DNA of 64,000 nt from Cylindrotheca closterium (GCA_933822405.4 CAKOGP040001112.1:527887-591886); one strand, 5' to 3'. Positions 10,092 through 21,113 are shown, counted from the first letter of the stretch. The notes: generated from the sequence alone by a model not told the origin. A program made the numbers and translations.

Positions 10092-13000
10092 TTAGCGACG
10101 TCGAGAGATTAGATTTCGAAGTCGGTCGATCTCATTGGCCTTCTCTTGGTTGGATGAGGTCAGTTGCGTGTTCCGGAAGGTAAGCTCTCTCATTTTACCC
10201 TTGCTGACTCGTTTCCAATCTTTCAGTGTCTTGTCCACCTTGTCCTTGGCAGTAGAAACTTCGTCGATTCTTGCCAAGAGGTATTTTCCTTCATCGCGTG
10301 CATTTTCTCGGTCCTTTGTGACTGTCGTTAGCTTGTTTGTGAGTGCCTTGAGAGTGTCCTTCATATCAGAGTTCTCCTGCGTAAGTGTAGCAAGTTCATC
10401 CGTCATTTGGCTCAACTTTGCCTCTTGGGCAGACATATTTGCTTCGGATTCCTTCATTGATTCAAGGCTATCCTTGTGTGAACTGACTTGTGCTTTGAGG
10501 TCGTCGTTCATTTGGGTGAGCTGATCGATCAGATTCTTGTAAACCTCATTCGATTGAGTTTGATCCTGAAGCTGTTGCTGGCATGTCGCCAGAGTTGCCT
10601 TAAGCTCACTGGGGTCAGCAACATAATCATTCTTATCAATAGTCTGCTCCAACTCATAGATCTTGGCTTGACATTCGACATTCAGTTGAGTCATCGCATT
10701 GAGTTTTGAGCGGTACTGAGACATAGTAGATTCCATTTCCTCACGGGCACCTTCCATATCAGCGTGTGCTTCTTGCAATTCTTCCTTAGCTGTTGCAAGA
10801 GAACGTTCCAGAGAACTGTTTCTTGCGCTTAGCTCAGCTACTTGCGTCGAGGCCATTGCAACAGAGCTTCGCTTGACAGTTTCTTGTGTGTTTACCCGTA
10901 CCTTTAGTGCCTCTAGATCTGAAGAGCAAAGGTCGTATTTGGATTGCAGTTCCGAATGGGCGGTTTGCAAATTGCTCAGTTCATCACTTAGAGTGATATT
11001 CTTTTGAGCCAAGTTCTTGTTGAGCTCTCTGATATCGTCAATCTTCGCTTGTCGCTCTTTGTCAATGTTTCCGAGCGATGTGAGTGTCGATTGAGCGACT
11101 GCTACAGTTTGGTGAGCTGTCTCGATTTCTTCCTTGGAATCGTTGAGTTTCACCTTGAGATCTTTCAACTGGTCTTGCAACGCTTCCTTTTCGGCTTCAA
11201 TTCCTGCGATTTGAGACGTTGCAGCAACCATGGCATTTCTGTGCACAGTTGCCTTGGCTTCAATTGTAGCCTGCGACTCGTAGAGCTGGCGTCTTTCTTT
11301 CTTGAAGTGTTCCACTTGCTTGTTCAGTGCTGCAATGATCGAAGTCATGGCAGCATTGCTGTTATTGTGCCGATTTGATACAATTTCTTTGGAAAGTGTA
11401 GTGAACTGGTTTTCCATCTGTTCCACTTCGATTGCAGTGCACTTGTATCTTGCTGCAAGTGAGTTGACTTCAATTCGTGATGCTTCATCCTTAGCCTGCA
11501 AATCTGCATTTCTATTCTCCAATCTGACGCATTTCTCTTGAAGAATCATTGTTCTTTCCTTAAGCTCAGTCATGCGCTCATTTTGCTTCTTGGCTGCAGT
11601 CACTGAGTATTCATTCAATCTCTTGATTTGCTCTACTTGAGCATTCACTTGCTTTTCCAATTCTTGGTTTGTCTTTGTCAATTCGTTGTTATCCTCCTTA
11701 GCTTCGGCAAGTTTGGCTTCGCTTTGATCCAGCTTTCCTTGAAGCTCTTCCCAGGCTTTGTTTGCCCGATTCTTGCTATCATAGACGTTCTTCATCGTGG
11801 CGCACTTCTCAGTGAGAAGAGCGTTCTCCTTGGCCGAAGAATCAAACTTTGCTTGCCACAGGTCGTTTGCGTCTTCATACTTGATTTGCCACTCGTTGAT
11901 GATATCATCCAAAGCTTCTTGCCACTCGGAATTGGCATCGCTGAGCTTCTCTTCCCATGATGCAAGCTTCTCAACGTCAGATTTCCTCTGATCTTCAATG
12001 TACTCTTCGTGGGTCTTCATCATAGCTTCAAGAGTACGTTTCGAGGCCTCGAGCTGTTCATTCAGTTCCGCAATCTTGGACTCCTGGCGGGCATTTGAGC
12101 CACCAAGGTCGGCCATTTGCTTTGACGCAGCAGCGATTGTGTTCTTGTGTGCCTCGACCTCAGCTTCGGCACGATCCACCTTTTCTTCCATGGCATTCTT
12201 CTCGTTTTCAAGCTCTTCAATCTTGGTTTCCAATGATTCAATCATCTGTCGTTTTTGCTTCAGCTCTTCACGCTTCTCGTAAGTTTGCGATTCGAATTTC
12301 TGTAACCTTTCATTCTCTTCGTTGAGTTCTTGGATCTCAATATTCAATTCAGAAACCTCTGATTCATAAGCTGCGATGCGAGCTTCAAGCTCAGAGATGT
12401 TGGTATTTGCCATGATCATGGCGTTCTTCTCTACGGTGATTTGAGTCTCAAGAGTTGTTCGTTCATCCATCAACTCTGTGCGTTGATATTGCAACTCTTC
12501 AATCTTACGGGCAAGTGCAGAGATCATAGCGGATTTTCCGTTCACAGTTCCCTTGCTATGGGTAGCAATCTTTTCAAGTTCAAGGTTTGCTTCCGTGAGT
12601 TCCTTGTTCTTTGTGGCGAGCTTGCGATTGGCTTCATTCACTTCATCATACTCAGCACAGCATTTCAGATACTTCTGTTGGATTCCGTCCTTTTCATTCT
12701 CAAGCCGTCTGTTGAGTCGTTCCAACTCGTTCATGTGATCATCCATATTGTTGAACAAGGTATGATCGGCTGACTTTGGCTCATTCGTTTTTGCCATTGC
12801 CTCACGTTCATTCTTGGTCACAAGTTCGCTTTGTTGCTTCATTCTGAATTCTTCATAAATCTCGTTTTTGGCATTACGGGTGACGTTAATCTCTTTGTGT
12901 GCACCATCAAGACGAACATTGAGTCCAGCCACTTCAATTTCCAATGCACTGTTGATAGTCTTCAGTTTGGACATTTCAGTTTGCATCAGAGAGACTTCGG

Positions 13001-14330
13001 ATCGATGAGAAACCTCTTGGATTTCGATCTTTCTCTTCATTTCTTCCACTTGCTGTGGCATGTCTTCGAATTCCTTGGCCGTTTTAACGGCGTCTCCAAG
13101 TCGGCTATTCAGTTGGTCCACCTTCTGTTGAAGAGCTTCCTTGCGGTCACGAATGTCCTCCATGAAATTGGCTTGAGCTTCTTTCTGGTGGCTCTTTTCA
13201 TGTTTGTATGTCTTCTCAACTGAGATCTGAGAGGCCAATTTCTCATTGGTTTCGGTCATCTGTTCCAGATCCTCGAAAAGATCAGAAATTTGCCGCGTCT
13301 GTTTCTGCTTTTCTTTCTCGCTTTTCTTGAAGCTCTCTTCAGCATTCTCAAGTTTGTCCTTGGTAGCGACGAGTTCCAGTTCCAACGCTGTATTCTGAGC
13401 ATTGAGTTGGGAATTTTCATACGTCGCATCCGCCAAAGAGTTCTCAAGGTCCTTGAACTTTGCATCCTTTCGCGATTGAGTTGCTTTCGTGGACATCTTT
13501 TCTTCCTTGTAGTCCTCCACCTTTGCCTCAAGAGACCGGATGGTGGCAATGAGCTCATCACGATCCTGATCCTCAACGGCTTGTTCGCTTCTACTTGGTG
13601 CATCGTTGCCTCGAATCCTGCGTTTCAACTCTTCGTTCTTGGTCAGCAGGGTTCTGTTGGTCATTGTGACTTCTTCGAGGACAGCGGTGACAGATGCCAG
13701 CTTTTTCTTCATGGTATTGTATCGTTTGGCCATGAGTTCCACTTCTGGATCATCAACTGCAACGTTTCCGTTCTTTTGAAGTTTGTTCACCTTGCGTTGG
13801 AGCATCCGTAGCTGTTCCGTCAATATCCGGTTCATTTCATTGGCTTCTGTCAATTCGAATTGAGGAGGGTCTTCTCTGCCGTTTCCAGCTCTTCTAGGAG
13901 AATTACCACCTCTGATGGGAGATGACGCAGCTCGGGTAGGTGAAGCTGCCATTCGCACCCTGCCACTATTACCAGCATTCCGTTGTTCATCTCTGTCCAC
14001 AATAGCGTCAAGCACAGTGAGAGCCTGTTCAAAGGTCTCACTCGTCGACGATCGAGAGGTCGGTGATGGTTCTCGGCCCTGCCGCGTATCAGCAGCGAAA
14101 CGAACTCCTTTAGACCTGGTGACAACTGGTGCCTTTTTGCTAGGGTTCGTTTGTATGTATGCCGAATTGGTTGGCGATCTGGCTCCATTGCGAGTTGGTG
14201 TTGATGCTCCCCCGCCATTTCTTGTGGGAGTTGAGGCTCTCGTTGGCGTCGGTGGCCTTATCTGCATTCTAGACCCTGTTTCTGGTGTCCTCTTCCGCCG
14301 AGAGGCTTCAAAGCCTGGTATCCAATCCAT
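10092..14330 (-). CDS. Giant coiled-coil protein with recurring Ala-rich motif
   Basis: 1,412 aa, no intron. I start at the ATG at 14330 (ACCATGG; peptide MDWIPGFEASRRK). Residues 1-200 are basic and disordered, rich in TPTR, SPTR and SPIR units that look like proline-directed phosphorylation sites. From LTEANEMNRILTEQLRMLQR onward almost the whole protein is a heptad coiled coil. About six segments share a pattern of a polar start, Ala-x-x-Ala, Gln/Asn, then Ile/Val-Ala-x-Leu: for example AIIMANTNISELEARI-like at nt ~12430, HKNTIAAASKQMADL at ~12150, HRNAMVAATSQIAGIEAE at ~11240 and SSVAMASTQVAELSARN at ~10870. The tail ends IDRLRNLISRRR. No motor or ATPase head is present, so this is not myosin or SMC. 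A cytoskeletal, centrosomal or Golgi scaffold is plausible; function unknown. Confidence 0.8.
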   Translation of the reverse strand: MDWIPGFEASRRKRTPETGSRMQIRPPTPTRASTPTRNGGGASTPTRNGARSPTNSAYIQTNPSKKAPVVTRSKGVRFAADTRQGREPSPTSRSSTSETFEQALTVLDAIVDRDEQRNAGNSGRVRMAASPTRAASSPIRGGNSPRRAGNGREDPPQFELTEANEMNRILTEQLRMLQRKVNKLQKNGNVAVDDPEVELMAKRYNTMKKKLASVTAVLEEVTMTNRTLLTKNEELKRRIRGNDAPSRSEQAVEDQDRDELIATIRSLEAKVEDYKEEKMSTKATQSRKDAKFKDLENSLADATYENSQLNAQNTALELELVATKDKLENAEESFKKSEKEKQKQTRQISDLFEDLEQMTETNEKLASQISVEKTYKHEKSHQKEAQANFMEDIRDRKEALQQKVDQLNSRLGDAVKTAKEFEDMPQQVEEMKRKIEIQEVSHRSEVSLMQTEMSKLKTINSALEIEVAGLNVRLDGAHKEINVTRNAKNEIYEEFRMKQQSELVTKNEREAMAKTNEPKSADHTLFNNMDDHMNELERLNRRLENEKDGIQQKYLKCCAEYDEVNEANRKLATKNKELTEANLELEKIATHSKGTVNGKSAMISALARKIEELQYQRTELMDERTTLETQITVEKNAMIMANTNISELEARIAAYESEVSELNIEIQELNEENERLQKFESQTYEKREELKQKRQMIESLETKIEELENEKNAMEEKVDRAEAEVEAHKNTIAAASKQMADLGGSNARQESKIAELNEQLEASKRTLEAMMKTHEEYIEDQRKSDVEKLASWEEKLSDANSEWQEALDDIINEWQIKYEDANDLWQAKFDSSAKENALLTEKCATMKNVYDSKNRANKAWEELQGKLDQSEAKLAEAKEDNNELTKTNQELEKQVNAQVEQIKRLNEYSVTAAKKQNERMTELKERTMILQEKCVRLENRNADLQAKDEASRIEVNSLAARYKCTAIEVEQMENQFTTLSKEIVSNRHNNSNAAMTSIIAALNKQVEHFKKERRQLYESQATIEAKATVHRNAMVAATSQIAGIEAEKEALQDQLKDLKVKLNDSKEEIETAHQTVAVAQSTLTSLGNIDKERQAKIDDIRELNKNLAQKNITLSDELSNLQTAHSELQSKYDLCSSDLEALKVRVNTQETVKRSSVAMASTQVAELSARNSSLERSLATAKEELQEAHADMEGAREEMESTMSQYRSKLNAMTQLNVECQAKIYELEQTIDKNDYVADPSELKATLATCQQQLQDQTQSNEVYKNLIDQLTQMNDDLKAQVSSHKDSLESMKESEANMSAQEAKLSQMTDELATLTQENSDMKDTLKALTNKLTTVTKDRENARDEGKYLLARIDEVSTAKDKVDKTLKDWKRVSKGKMRELTFRNTQLTSSNQEKANEIDRLRNLISRRR

Positions 14331-14766
14331 GGTGACAAAGGTTGGTGTGTTTGTTGCAGTAGTAGGTATCTTAGAATGAAAAAAACGAAAAAAGTTGTGG
14401 CGATATTTTTCTGGTTGGCGATATTTTTCGTTAGCAAGGCTGGCGTCCAACTTCTATCCACACCAACGGCATTGAATACCTACATATGTGTCACATCACT
14501 TAACACAGTCTTACTTTTAACAAATCAGATTCTTCTGAATCGGCATCAGTAAGTTCTGCGTTGGCGAATTCGCAGTTAGTAGTGCTGGCCGGCTCACTGA
14601 CTACGACTCCCATGACTCCTTGGCAGAATTGCTGGTCATAAAAGAAATCTTTGCAGCTACTGTACTGTATCTGTCGTTTGTCATCCCAACTTCTTGGCAA
14701 CAAGCAAGTCTCAATAAGAACAACAGCAGACAAATTTATCCGCTGGAAGTAAGCAAAAATCAGTAC
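14331..14766. other. Divergent promoter region
   Basis: 436 bp between the starts of the coiled-coil gene and the phosphatase gene. The phosphatase frame is open upstream to 14620 but only from a TTG, so I leave that stretch as 5' region. A TACTGTACTGTA run lies near 14659. Confidence 0.5.
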
Positions 14767-15861
14767 ATGGGTCTGATTGGAAACATCGCTAGTTCTCCTT
14801 ACATGGTAATTTGGTACATAGTTTGGTTCATGGCAAGCATATTCCGCCCTGCCATTTTGGCAACGATTGTGTGCATGGCCACCAATCCCAAGGCTGCTCA
14901 AGAAAAGATTAGACTGTTCGTTTTGACCTTTCAATTTTGGGCCTTGTCGAAAGACAAAAAGTTCAAAAAGCCTCCTCATGATCCGGCATCCTTTTTCATT
15001 GAAGGCGAGGATGAGGACAAGATTGAAAAGAAAACCATCATCTTTCTTCGTCACGGAGAATCTACCTGGAATGATACCTTTAACAAGGGTGACCGCAAGA
15101 TGGGAACCTTCTTGATTGGGTTCATCCCAGGACTTATTAGATCTTTGGGAACTGAATGGTACTTTTTGCTGGCCGGCAAGTCGGACGAAAGTTGGTTCTA
15201 TGACTCGCCTTTGTCCAAGAAGGGAATTTCTCAGGCGGAAGGTGTCGCAAAGTTCTTGAAGGAAACAAAGACAGAGTTTAGTACACCAAAGGAAGCCAAG
15301 CTCATCAAGCTAATGAAGGGTGAAAGTGATGAAAAGATGCAACTCACTTCGTCGAACTTGCGACGAGCCATTTCCACGATCGCCATTGCGCTGCAAGACT
15401 TGTTGGATAAAAATCGCGATCAAAAGATCAAGATCTTGACCGAGCTCCAAGAAGCCAGTGTCAACCCTGATGCTCAATCAATTCACAAAGCCAAGTCAGC
15501 CTTGGTGACTTCCTGGATCGATTCGGACCGGGTCAAGGAAATCTACAACACACAATGTGACACAAGCTTGAACATGGGCAACAAGTCCATCAAGAGTAAT
15601 GGTTTGATTCGTATGGAAGCATTTTGCGATATGGTCTTTGACAAGATGGATGCCCCCAATGTCCTTGCTACTGGTCACTCGTATTGGTTCCGTGCCTTTT
15701 TCCAGACCTATCTGCCATGGGAGTTTGAGCACATTTCCAAAAAGAAAAAGTTGGTCAACGGAGGTGTTGCTGGCTTTACGTTGATGCGCAAGAAGACCGA
15801 CTCGGGATACAAGTACATGATTGACAAGAACAGTGTTGTCACTCTGTATGGAGGCTTCTAA
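14767..15861 (+). CDS. Membrane-anchored histidine phosphatase (phosphoglycerate mutase-like)
   Basis: 364 aa from the ATG at 14767 (MGLIGNIASSPYM). Residues 5-45 are hydrophobic (VIWYIVWFMASIFRPAILA) and probably form a membrane anchor. The catalytic domain starts at TIIFLRHGESTWND (nt ~15037), which carries the phospho-accepting His of the RHG motif. SSNLRRAISTIAI supplies the second Arg, and LATGHSYWFRAFF (nt ~15663) supplies the second catalytic His (GHS in place of the common GHG). Between them is a family-specific insert with LSKKGISQAEGVAKFL. The fold covers acid phosphatases and phosphoglycerate mutase-like enzymes; substrate unknown. A second member of the superfamily is at 45187-46321. 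Confidence 0.8.
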   Translation: MGLIGNIASSPYMVIWYIVWFMASIFRPAILATIVCMATNPKAAQEKIRLFVLTFQFWALSKDKKFKKPPHDPASFFIEGEDEDKIEKKTIIFLRHGESTWNDTFNKGDRKMGTFLIGFIPGLIRSLGTEWYFLLAGKSDESWFYDSPLSKKGISQAEGVAKFLKETKTEFSTPKEAKLIKLMKGESDEKMQLTSSNLRRAISTIAIALQDLLDKNRDQKIKILTELQEASVNPDAQSIHKAKSALVTSWIDSDRVKEIYNTQCDTSLNMGNKSIKSNGLIRMEAFCDMVFDKMDAPNVLATGHSYWFRAFFQTYLPWEFEHISKKKKLVNGGVAGFTLMRKKTDSGYKYMIDKNSVVTLYGGF

Positions 15862-16680
15862 CAGATAAAAGTGCAGGATCGTGACTGCATGCATTTTGGG
15901 AACCATTTATTTAGAACAAACAACTTGTCACGAAAAAAGATTGGGAGACACAAAACAGAGCTTGTTCACCTGCGAAGCATCAGTTTTCGCAGCTACCGGT
16001 AGAGCGGAAGGACGGGATTGCATCATGCTAGGACTATATATATAGAGATCTGTCCCGACGAATATATAGGACTATAAAGATACTAAAATGCAAATGTATC
16101 TTGGGGATATTGCACACTATCCGTATGGGCCAAATGACAAACACATTCATTATATTTTATACGTCGTTCTGTTCCATTGTCGTCATTGTTTATTCAGTGA
16201 ATAGACGAATGAATGAATGAATGAACCAATCCGTCGTCAACTCCCAGGAACACTTGTGAATGAGTATATAGCTTTGCACGAGAGTTGTAGTAGTCCTAGT
16301 CTTCCTTTTTTATTTCTAATTATAATCTTCTCTATCACAGTGTGGTGTAACGTTACAGCCCCTCCTCAAGAGGATCATTCATTTTTATATTATTCCCAAG
16401 CAAGTAAGAACCACTGCACTCAGGCACAGCTCGAGTACAGTACAGTACTAACCGGAAAGGAATGAATGAATGAATGAATGAATCAATCGCCAGCCTGGTA
16501 GTACTCAAAATCGACTGGACAATGATTCCGTCACTGACATTTCTCATGACAGCAACAGCAGCAACAGCAGCAACAACAACATGAAGTAAGCAAGTAAGCA
16601 GCCAACCACCAAAACCAACAGAGCGTTTGTCGGAATCAATTGATTGGAGCGTGACGAGACCATTCATTTTTCTTCAAATT
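15862..16680. other. Intergenic with microsatellites
   Basis: 819 bp between convergent genes. It contains GAAT tetranucleotide runs near 16209-16226 and 16460-16483, CAG/CAA trinucleotides near 16550-16585, and TATATATA stretches near 16036-16065. No supported gene. Confidence 0.6.
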
Positions 16681-17852
16681 TTAATCACGCTCCAATTCGG
16701 CAATCTTCATGAGAATGTATTCATAGACGGGAAAAATGATACCATTGACCGGAAAAGCCCGAATGATAGTGATATTCAACCCGCGAAACAGGTGACCCAC
16801 TCCATGTTTTTGGACAATATCCCTGGCAATGGTAAGTATTCTTCTTTTTTCCAGTGGAGTGTCCAAAGGTGCCGTTTGAATCCGAGTCTTGATAATGTCA
16901 AACGGATAAATGACCGCCCAAGTCACGGCACCAGTGATACCACCTGACAGCGTGGATGCCGCCCAAGCATGTGCATGGTTCATATTTCCTGCCTGTGACT
17001 CGTCAATTCCAGCTTGTTCGGCAAAGACGGCATTGATCTTGTCCTTGAACCAATCGTAACCCGAAAAGTACAAGCCAAAGGCTGGAATTTCTCGCCAACA
17101 CGTACAAGCCCAAGCCCGATACAGTCCCCCAACTCCGTGTCCAGACGCAATGGTCCGAGCGGCTTGGAGGGGACCCTTGTATCCAGTCCCTTTGGTTTGT
17201 GTTTGCAACCGACATTTGACGTGTTCGGTCGGACAAATGATGAGGGCCTGCACTAATCCAGCAAAGGACCCACAGGTAAATGCTTTCACAGTCGAATCGT
17301 GATCCACGACATTCGAGTTGATTTGAATGCTGGTGGCTTGAAAATAGTCGTCGTAGACTCTGGATGACCATCCATAGGTGGCAAAAATTGTAGCGTTGAT
17401 AAAGGAAGCACTGACTAATGGAGCTGACATTCCTCGAAACAGAGACCCCATTCCCCCGTAGCTAGTGGCCAGTGACATGAGTGACACCCTTTGCGTTGCC
17501 GTTTGCATTCGGACCTGTTCGTTGAAATTGACGACGACAAAATGACAAACATTGTGAGAAACAAAAAAAACAGTTGACCGACAAATGACAATGACCCTTT
17601 CTTCCTATCCTATCTTATAATATATATTATATATTATAAGATAGTAGTAGTGGTGGCCTTGCATCGCTTGGCTAAACTCCGACGACGTACCTTGAGCGTA
17701 TCGAATGGATGGCCGACAACGACCGATGCCGAACCAGCAATCCCACCGGCAACGAAATCATGAAAAAAGCTCACTGTGTCTTCGGTTTCATGAACGATAT
17801 GATCCTCTCCCCGTTTGAAATCATGATGCTTGACTTCTTGTTTATGTTCCAT
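16681..17852 (-). CDS. Mitochondrial carrier family (SLC25) transporter
   Basis: Two exons: 17852..17691 and 17514..16681, joined over a 176-bp intron (GTACGT...ACAG, phase 0); 331 aa. The join restores HPFDTLK|VRMQT, the first of three carrier signatures. The second is CPTEHVKCRLQT and the third YPFDIIKTRIQT. The second repeat has Glu in place of Asp and a WREIPAFGLYFSGYDWF segment, as in the ornithine and carnitine/acylcarnitine carrier group. It should act in the inner mitochondrial membrane; the exact substrate (basic amino acids or acylcarnitine) is inference. The intron contains a perfect 35-bp palindrome. Confidence 0.9.
17610..17644. repeat. Perfect 35-bp AT-rich palindrome in intron
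   Basis: 17-bp arms that are exact reverse complements around one central base, made almost only of A and T. It lies inside the carrier intron, 47 bp downstream of the donor. Confidence 0.9.
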
Positions 17853-18301
17853 GATTGTAGTTTAGTGTTTTAGTTTTACGTTGTGCTGGATGTGCTGTTG
17901 AATTTTATGAAAAATCGTGCAAGACTGTCGTTTTAGATGAGTGTTTGTGTCAGCGGTGAGTAAGAGCGTCTTCCGATCAAGAGCATCAATCAATTGAATT
18001 GATGGTGGAAAGGCTATCAAGTCGTGAATCCACCGCCGATCCGGATTTGGGGCAGGTGGCTCGAATCTGACGCACGTCAGTTTGCGCGCAATGAATCTGT
18101 AGTTGCGGAGAGAGAGGCGTTTGTGCTTTCACGTGGAAAGGATCGGTTCGGAGTGGTCATTGCTGGTAGATGGTTGGACAGACGACACTCGAGCTCACGG
18201 ACGGATCCAAGTTGGAAGTCTCGCGAAACAACTGTGGAAGACACGACACCCTACTTCCACATCAATCATCAATCATCAACAACAGCGCTATCATCATCAC
18301 C
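17853..18301. other. Divergent promoter region
   Basis: 449 bp between the carrier and STE24 starts. The open frame upstream of 18302 is not conserved-looking; CATCAATCATCAATCATCAACA lies in the probable STE24 5' UTR. No specific factor site identified. Confidence 0.5.
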
Positions 18302-19905
18302 ATGAGTTTGCAATTGCCGTGGACGCCCTTATACACGCAGACTGGTGCTTCTTCTAGTCAAAGTGACTCTACTTTGGGATACTGGTCTCTGGTGGGAACG
18401 GTTGCCTTCACCGTCCTCGTGTACGCATTTGAAAAATCCTTGGACGCCCGTCAAAAGGCGGCCTATCAAAAGACCTCCTTTCCCACGGAATTGGAAACCA
18501 CGGTTTCCAAGATCGATGCGGAACGTGAAAAGGAAGGAAAGAAGCCAAAGGATGATGACGGCGACGCCGACGATGGTGGTGGCGACAAGAAAAAGGAGGA
18601 AAAGGAATCCAAGTCCTTGTTGGAGCAACTCAAGGACAAATTCAAGAGCAGTCAGTCGTACGGTTTGGACAAGATCAACTTTGGAATGATCGCTTCTACC
18701 TACGACACCTTTGAATCGGTGGCATTTTTGCTACTTGGAGCCTTTCCATATCTTTGGGACAAGTCTGTGGCGTTGGGTCTTTCGAAATTTGGATGGTCCC
18801 AATCCGAAGATGAAATCAAAATCTCGCTCATCTTTTTGGGACTCATCACCATTGTCGGAACCATCACTGCACTGCCTTTTGAAATTTACTCTACCTTCCA
18901 AATCGAAAAGAAGCATGGCTTCAACAAACAAACTTATGGACTCTTTTTCACGGACAAGATAAAGTCTCTCATTTTGACCTCGCTCATTGGTGGACCCTTC
19001 CTGGCGCTACTGCTCAAGATCATCAAGGCCGGTGGTGACTATTTCTACATTTACGTTTGGGGATTCATGTTTGTCTTTTCCGTCTTTATGATGACCATTG
19101 TACCCGTGGTCATCATGCCCATGTTCAACAAGTACGAGCCTCTACCAGAAGGTGGATTGAAGAAGAGTATTTACAAGCTCGCCGATCGTTTGCAATACCC
19201 ACTCAAGAAACTCTTTGTCATGGACGGATCCAAGCGATCTTCTCATTCCAATGCATTCATGTTTGGATTCGGTAGCAACAAGCGTATTGGTAAGTCGCTT
19301 TGGAAATGGAATGAAGCAGAATGAAAGTTCTCATGTGCTTGACGCAGCACAACGCGCAACGCGCAACGACAACGCTAGCTCACAATTTTTTTTCTTTCTA
19401 TTCAGTGCTGTTTGATACGCTCATGGAGCAAGTCAATCCTCCGGAAATCTTGGCCATCTTGGGACACGAATTGGGTCACTGGAAGCTTGGACACACCTTG
19501 ACCAACTTTTTTGTCACACAAGTCTACTTTGGAGCTGCCTTTTACTTTTTTTCCTTGTGCTACACATCTCGCGATTTGTATTCCGCCTTTGGATTTGATG
19601 ATCCCACGAACCCACCACCCACGGTCATCGGACTCATGCTCTTTTTCCAAACCTTGTGGGCTCCTGTCGACAAGGTTCTTTCGTTCGTCCTGACCATCTT
19701 CTCTCGGCACTGTGAGTTTGCAGCAGACGAGTTCTCGGTGGATCTTGGGTACTCGGCAGAACTGCAAAGTGGTCTCTGCAAAATTCACTTGGAGAATCTT
19801 GGTGCCATGAACCCTGATCCATGGTACTCCACATACCATTACAGTCACCCTCCTCTTGTAGAGCGTCTGTCCGCAATGATGGCACTGGACAAGAAGAAGA
19901 AATAA
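18302..19905 (+). CDS. STE24: CAAX prenyl protease 1 (STE24 type)
   Basis: Exons 18302..19289 and 19406..19905, intron 116 bp, phase 1; 495 aa. The join reads NKRI|VLFDTL, an STE24 hallmark. The enzyme is a zinc metalloprotease of the ER and inner nuclear membrane that trims prenylated CAAX proteins. The N-terminal membrane helix YWSLVGTVAFTVLVYAFE is followed by an Asp/Lys-rich insert (residues ~80-115) longer than in yeast or man, then several membrane segments. Zinc ligands are in ILGHELGHWKLGH (HExxH, nt ~19456) and in CEFAADEFSVDLG (downstream Glu). RDLYSAFGF and HPPLVERLSAM are also family-typical. The start at 18302 follows CACCATG. Confidence 0.93.
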
Positions 19906-19991
19906 TAAAGTACATACCGTAGGAGTGCGAAGGTGTATCTTTTTTTACTCATGATAATTAATTTTGCATTATTTTATTATAGGACTATTTC

Positions 19992-21113
19992 TTACTTTGT
20001 TTGAAAGATGTTTTGAATCATTGGCTTGCCCACGCTCAAAGCGGCATTGTCTAACTCTGCCACGGCATCGGGCTTGAGGGTCCAACCAGTGGCTCCGAGA
20101 TTCTCTCGAGCTTGCTGCAACGTCCTACATCCCGGAATTGGCACGGTTCCCTTGCAAATGGCCCAGTTGATTGCGACTTGGGTCTGCGACTTGCCGTATT
20201 CGCCAGCGACAGCATTCAAGGTTCCCAGCAGATCTTGTGCTCCAGGAAGTAGTTCTCGGAATAGCTGTTTTCTCGCGCTACTCTTGGGAAGATTGTCCAA
20301 GTTGTACTTGCCCGTCAGCAATCCCAAACAGAGAGGAGAATATGATATAAGTCGACAATTGTTATCATCGCAAGCCGAATTCATTTCCTTTGCTTCGCCG
20401 TAGGTCATGAGAGAATATTGGATCTGTGCGACAGCAAGAGGGACTTCTCGCTCCTTCATGTAATCGGAAACCTTTTGAAGTTGGATCGGACCAAAGTTTG
20501 ATACGCCAACGGACTTTGCTAGACCCTTGTCGTAAATATCAGCCACACCTGCCCACAAAGCCTTTTCTTGGAAGGGTTGATACTTGGACGTACTCCAATG
20601 AAGTTGAGCAACCGCAAGTTGAGGCTGTTGCAGGCGACGAAGACTTCCTTCAGCTGCCTTGACAAAACTGGAACTTGTTACTCTCCATGGATAAGGTGCC
20701 AATTTCGTGGCCACTTGCTGTTCATTGTCATTCGCTTGGGCCGAGCCAAAATCCCACCAATTTTTCTCTTTGTTGGATTCGGCAACGTCACTTTGATACC
20801 TCCTTTCAAACTCTCCCAAGAGCTGTTCAGCACGTCCATTCAGATCTAGGGTTCCATACGAGTCAGCAGTATCGAAAATCGTCACTCCTGCATCCCGAAC
20901 CTCTTTGTAAGCCTCGTATATTTCTTCATCTTGGGACGGGTCGTAGTCAAACAACAGCCGATTTCCCCACGACCATGTTCCGCATCCCAAAGTTGAAATT
21001 TGCAGAGGACCCGCTGAAACTTTTGCTATCTTTGGCTTGGATCCAATCGTCAATGATAATGCTCCAGTGGTGCACAGGAATAGTAGCAGAGCGAAAGCCA
21101 GTATTGACTGCAT
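19992..21113 (-). CDS. Aldo/keto reductase, secretory or plastid N-terminus
   Basis: 373 aa, intronless. I start at the ATG at 21113 (MQSILAFALLLFLC); the longer frame begins with GTG. Residues 1-22 form a signal peptide ending GALS. The TIM-barrel tetrad is visible: Asp and Tyr in FDTADSYG, Lys in VATKLAPYP, His in AQLHWS. The NADPH-binding end is PIPGCRTLQQARENLGATG. The family reduces aldehydes and ketones. The arrangement resembles plant plastid AKRs such as pyridoxal reductase, but the residue after the cleavage site is Leu, not Phe, so plastid import is only possible. It converges on STE24. Confidence 0.85.
   Translation of the reverse strand: MQSILAFALLLFLCTTGALSLTIGSKPKIAKVSAGPLQISTLGCGTWSWGNRLLFDYDPSQDEEIYEAYKEVRDAGVTIFDTADSYGTLDLNGRAEQLLGEFERRYQSDVAESNKEKNWWDFGSAQANDNEQQVATKLAPYPWRVTSSSFVKAAEGSLRRLQQPQLAVAQLHWSTSKYQPFQEKALWAGVADIYDKGLAKSVGVSNFGPIQLQKVSDYMKEREVPLAVAQIQYSLMTYGEAKEMNSACDDNNCRLISYSPLCLGLLTGKYNLDNLPKSSARKQLFRELLPGAQDLLGTLNAVAGEYGKSQTQVAINWAICKGTVPIPGCRTLQQARENLGATGWTLKPDAVAELDNAALSVGKPMIQNIFQTK

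Noticed and set aside
14620..14766. N-terminal extension of the histidine phosphatase
   Set aside because: It begins with TTG and has no in-frame ATG; the ATG at 14767 precedes the membrane anchor.
15862..16680. Possible transposon relic suggested by GAAT runs
   Set aside because: The runs are simple microsatellites; no terminal repeats or transposase fragments seen.
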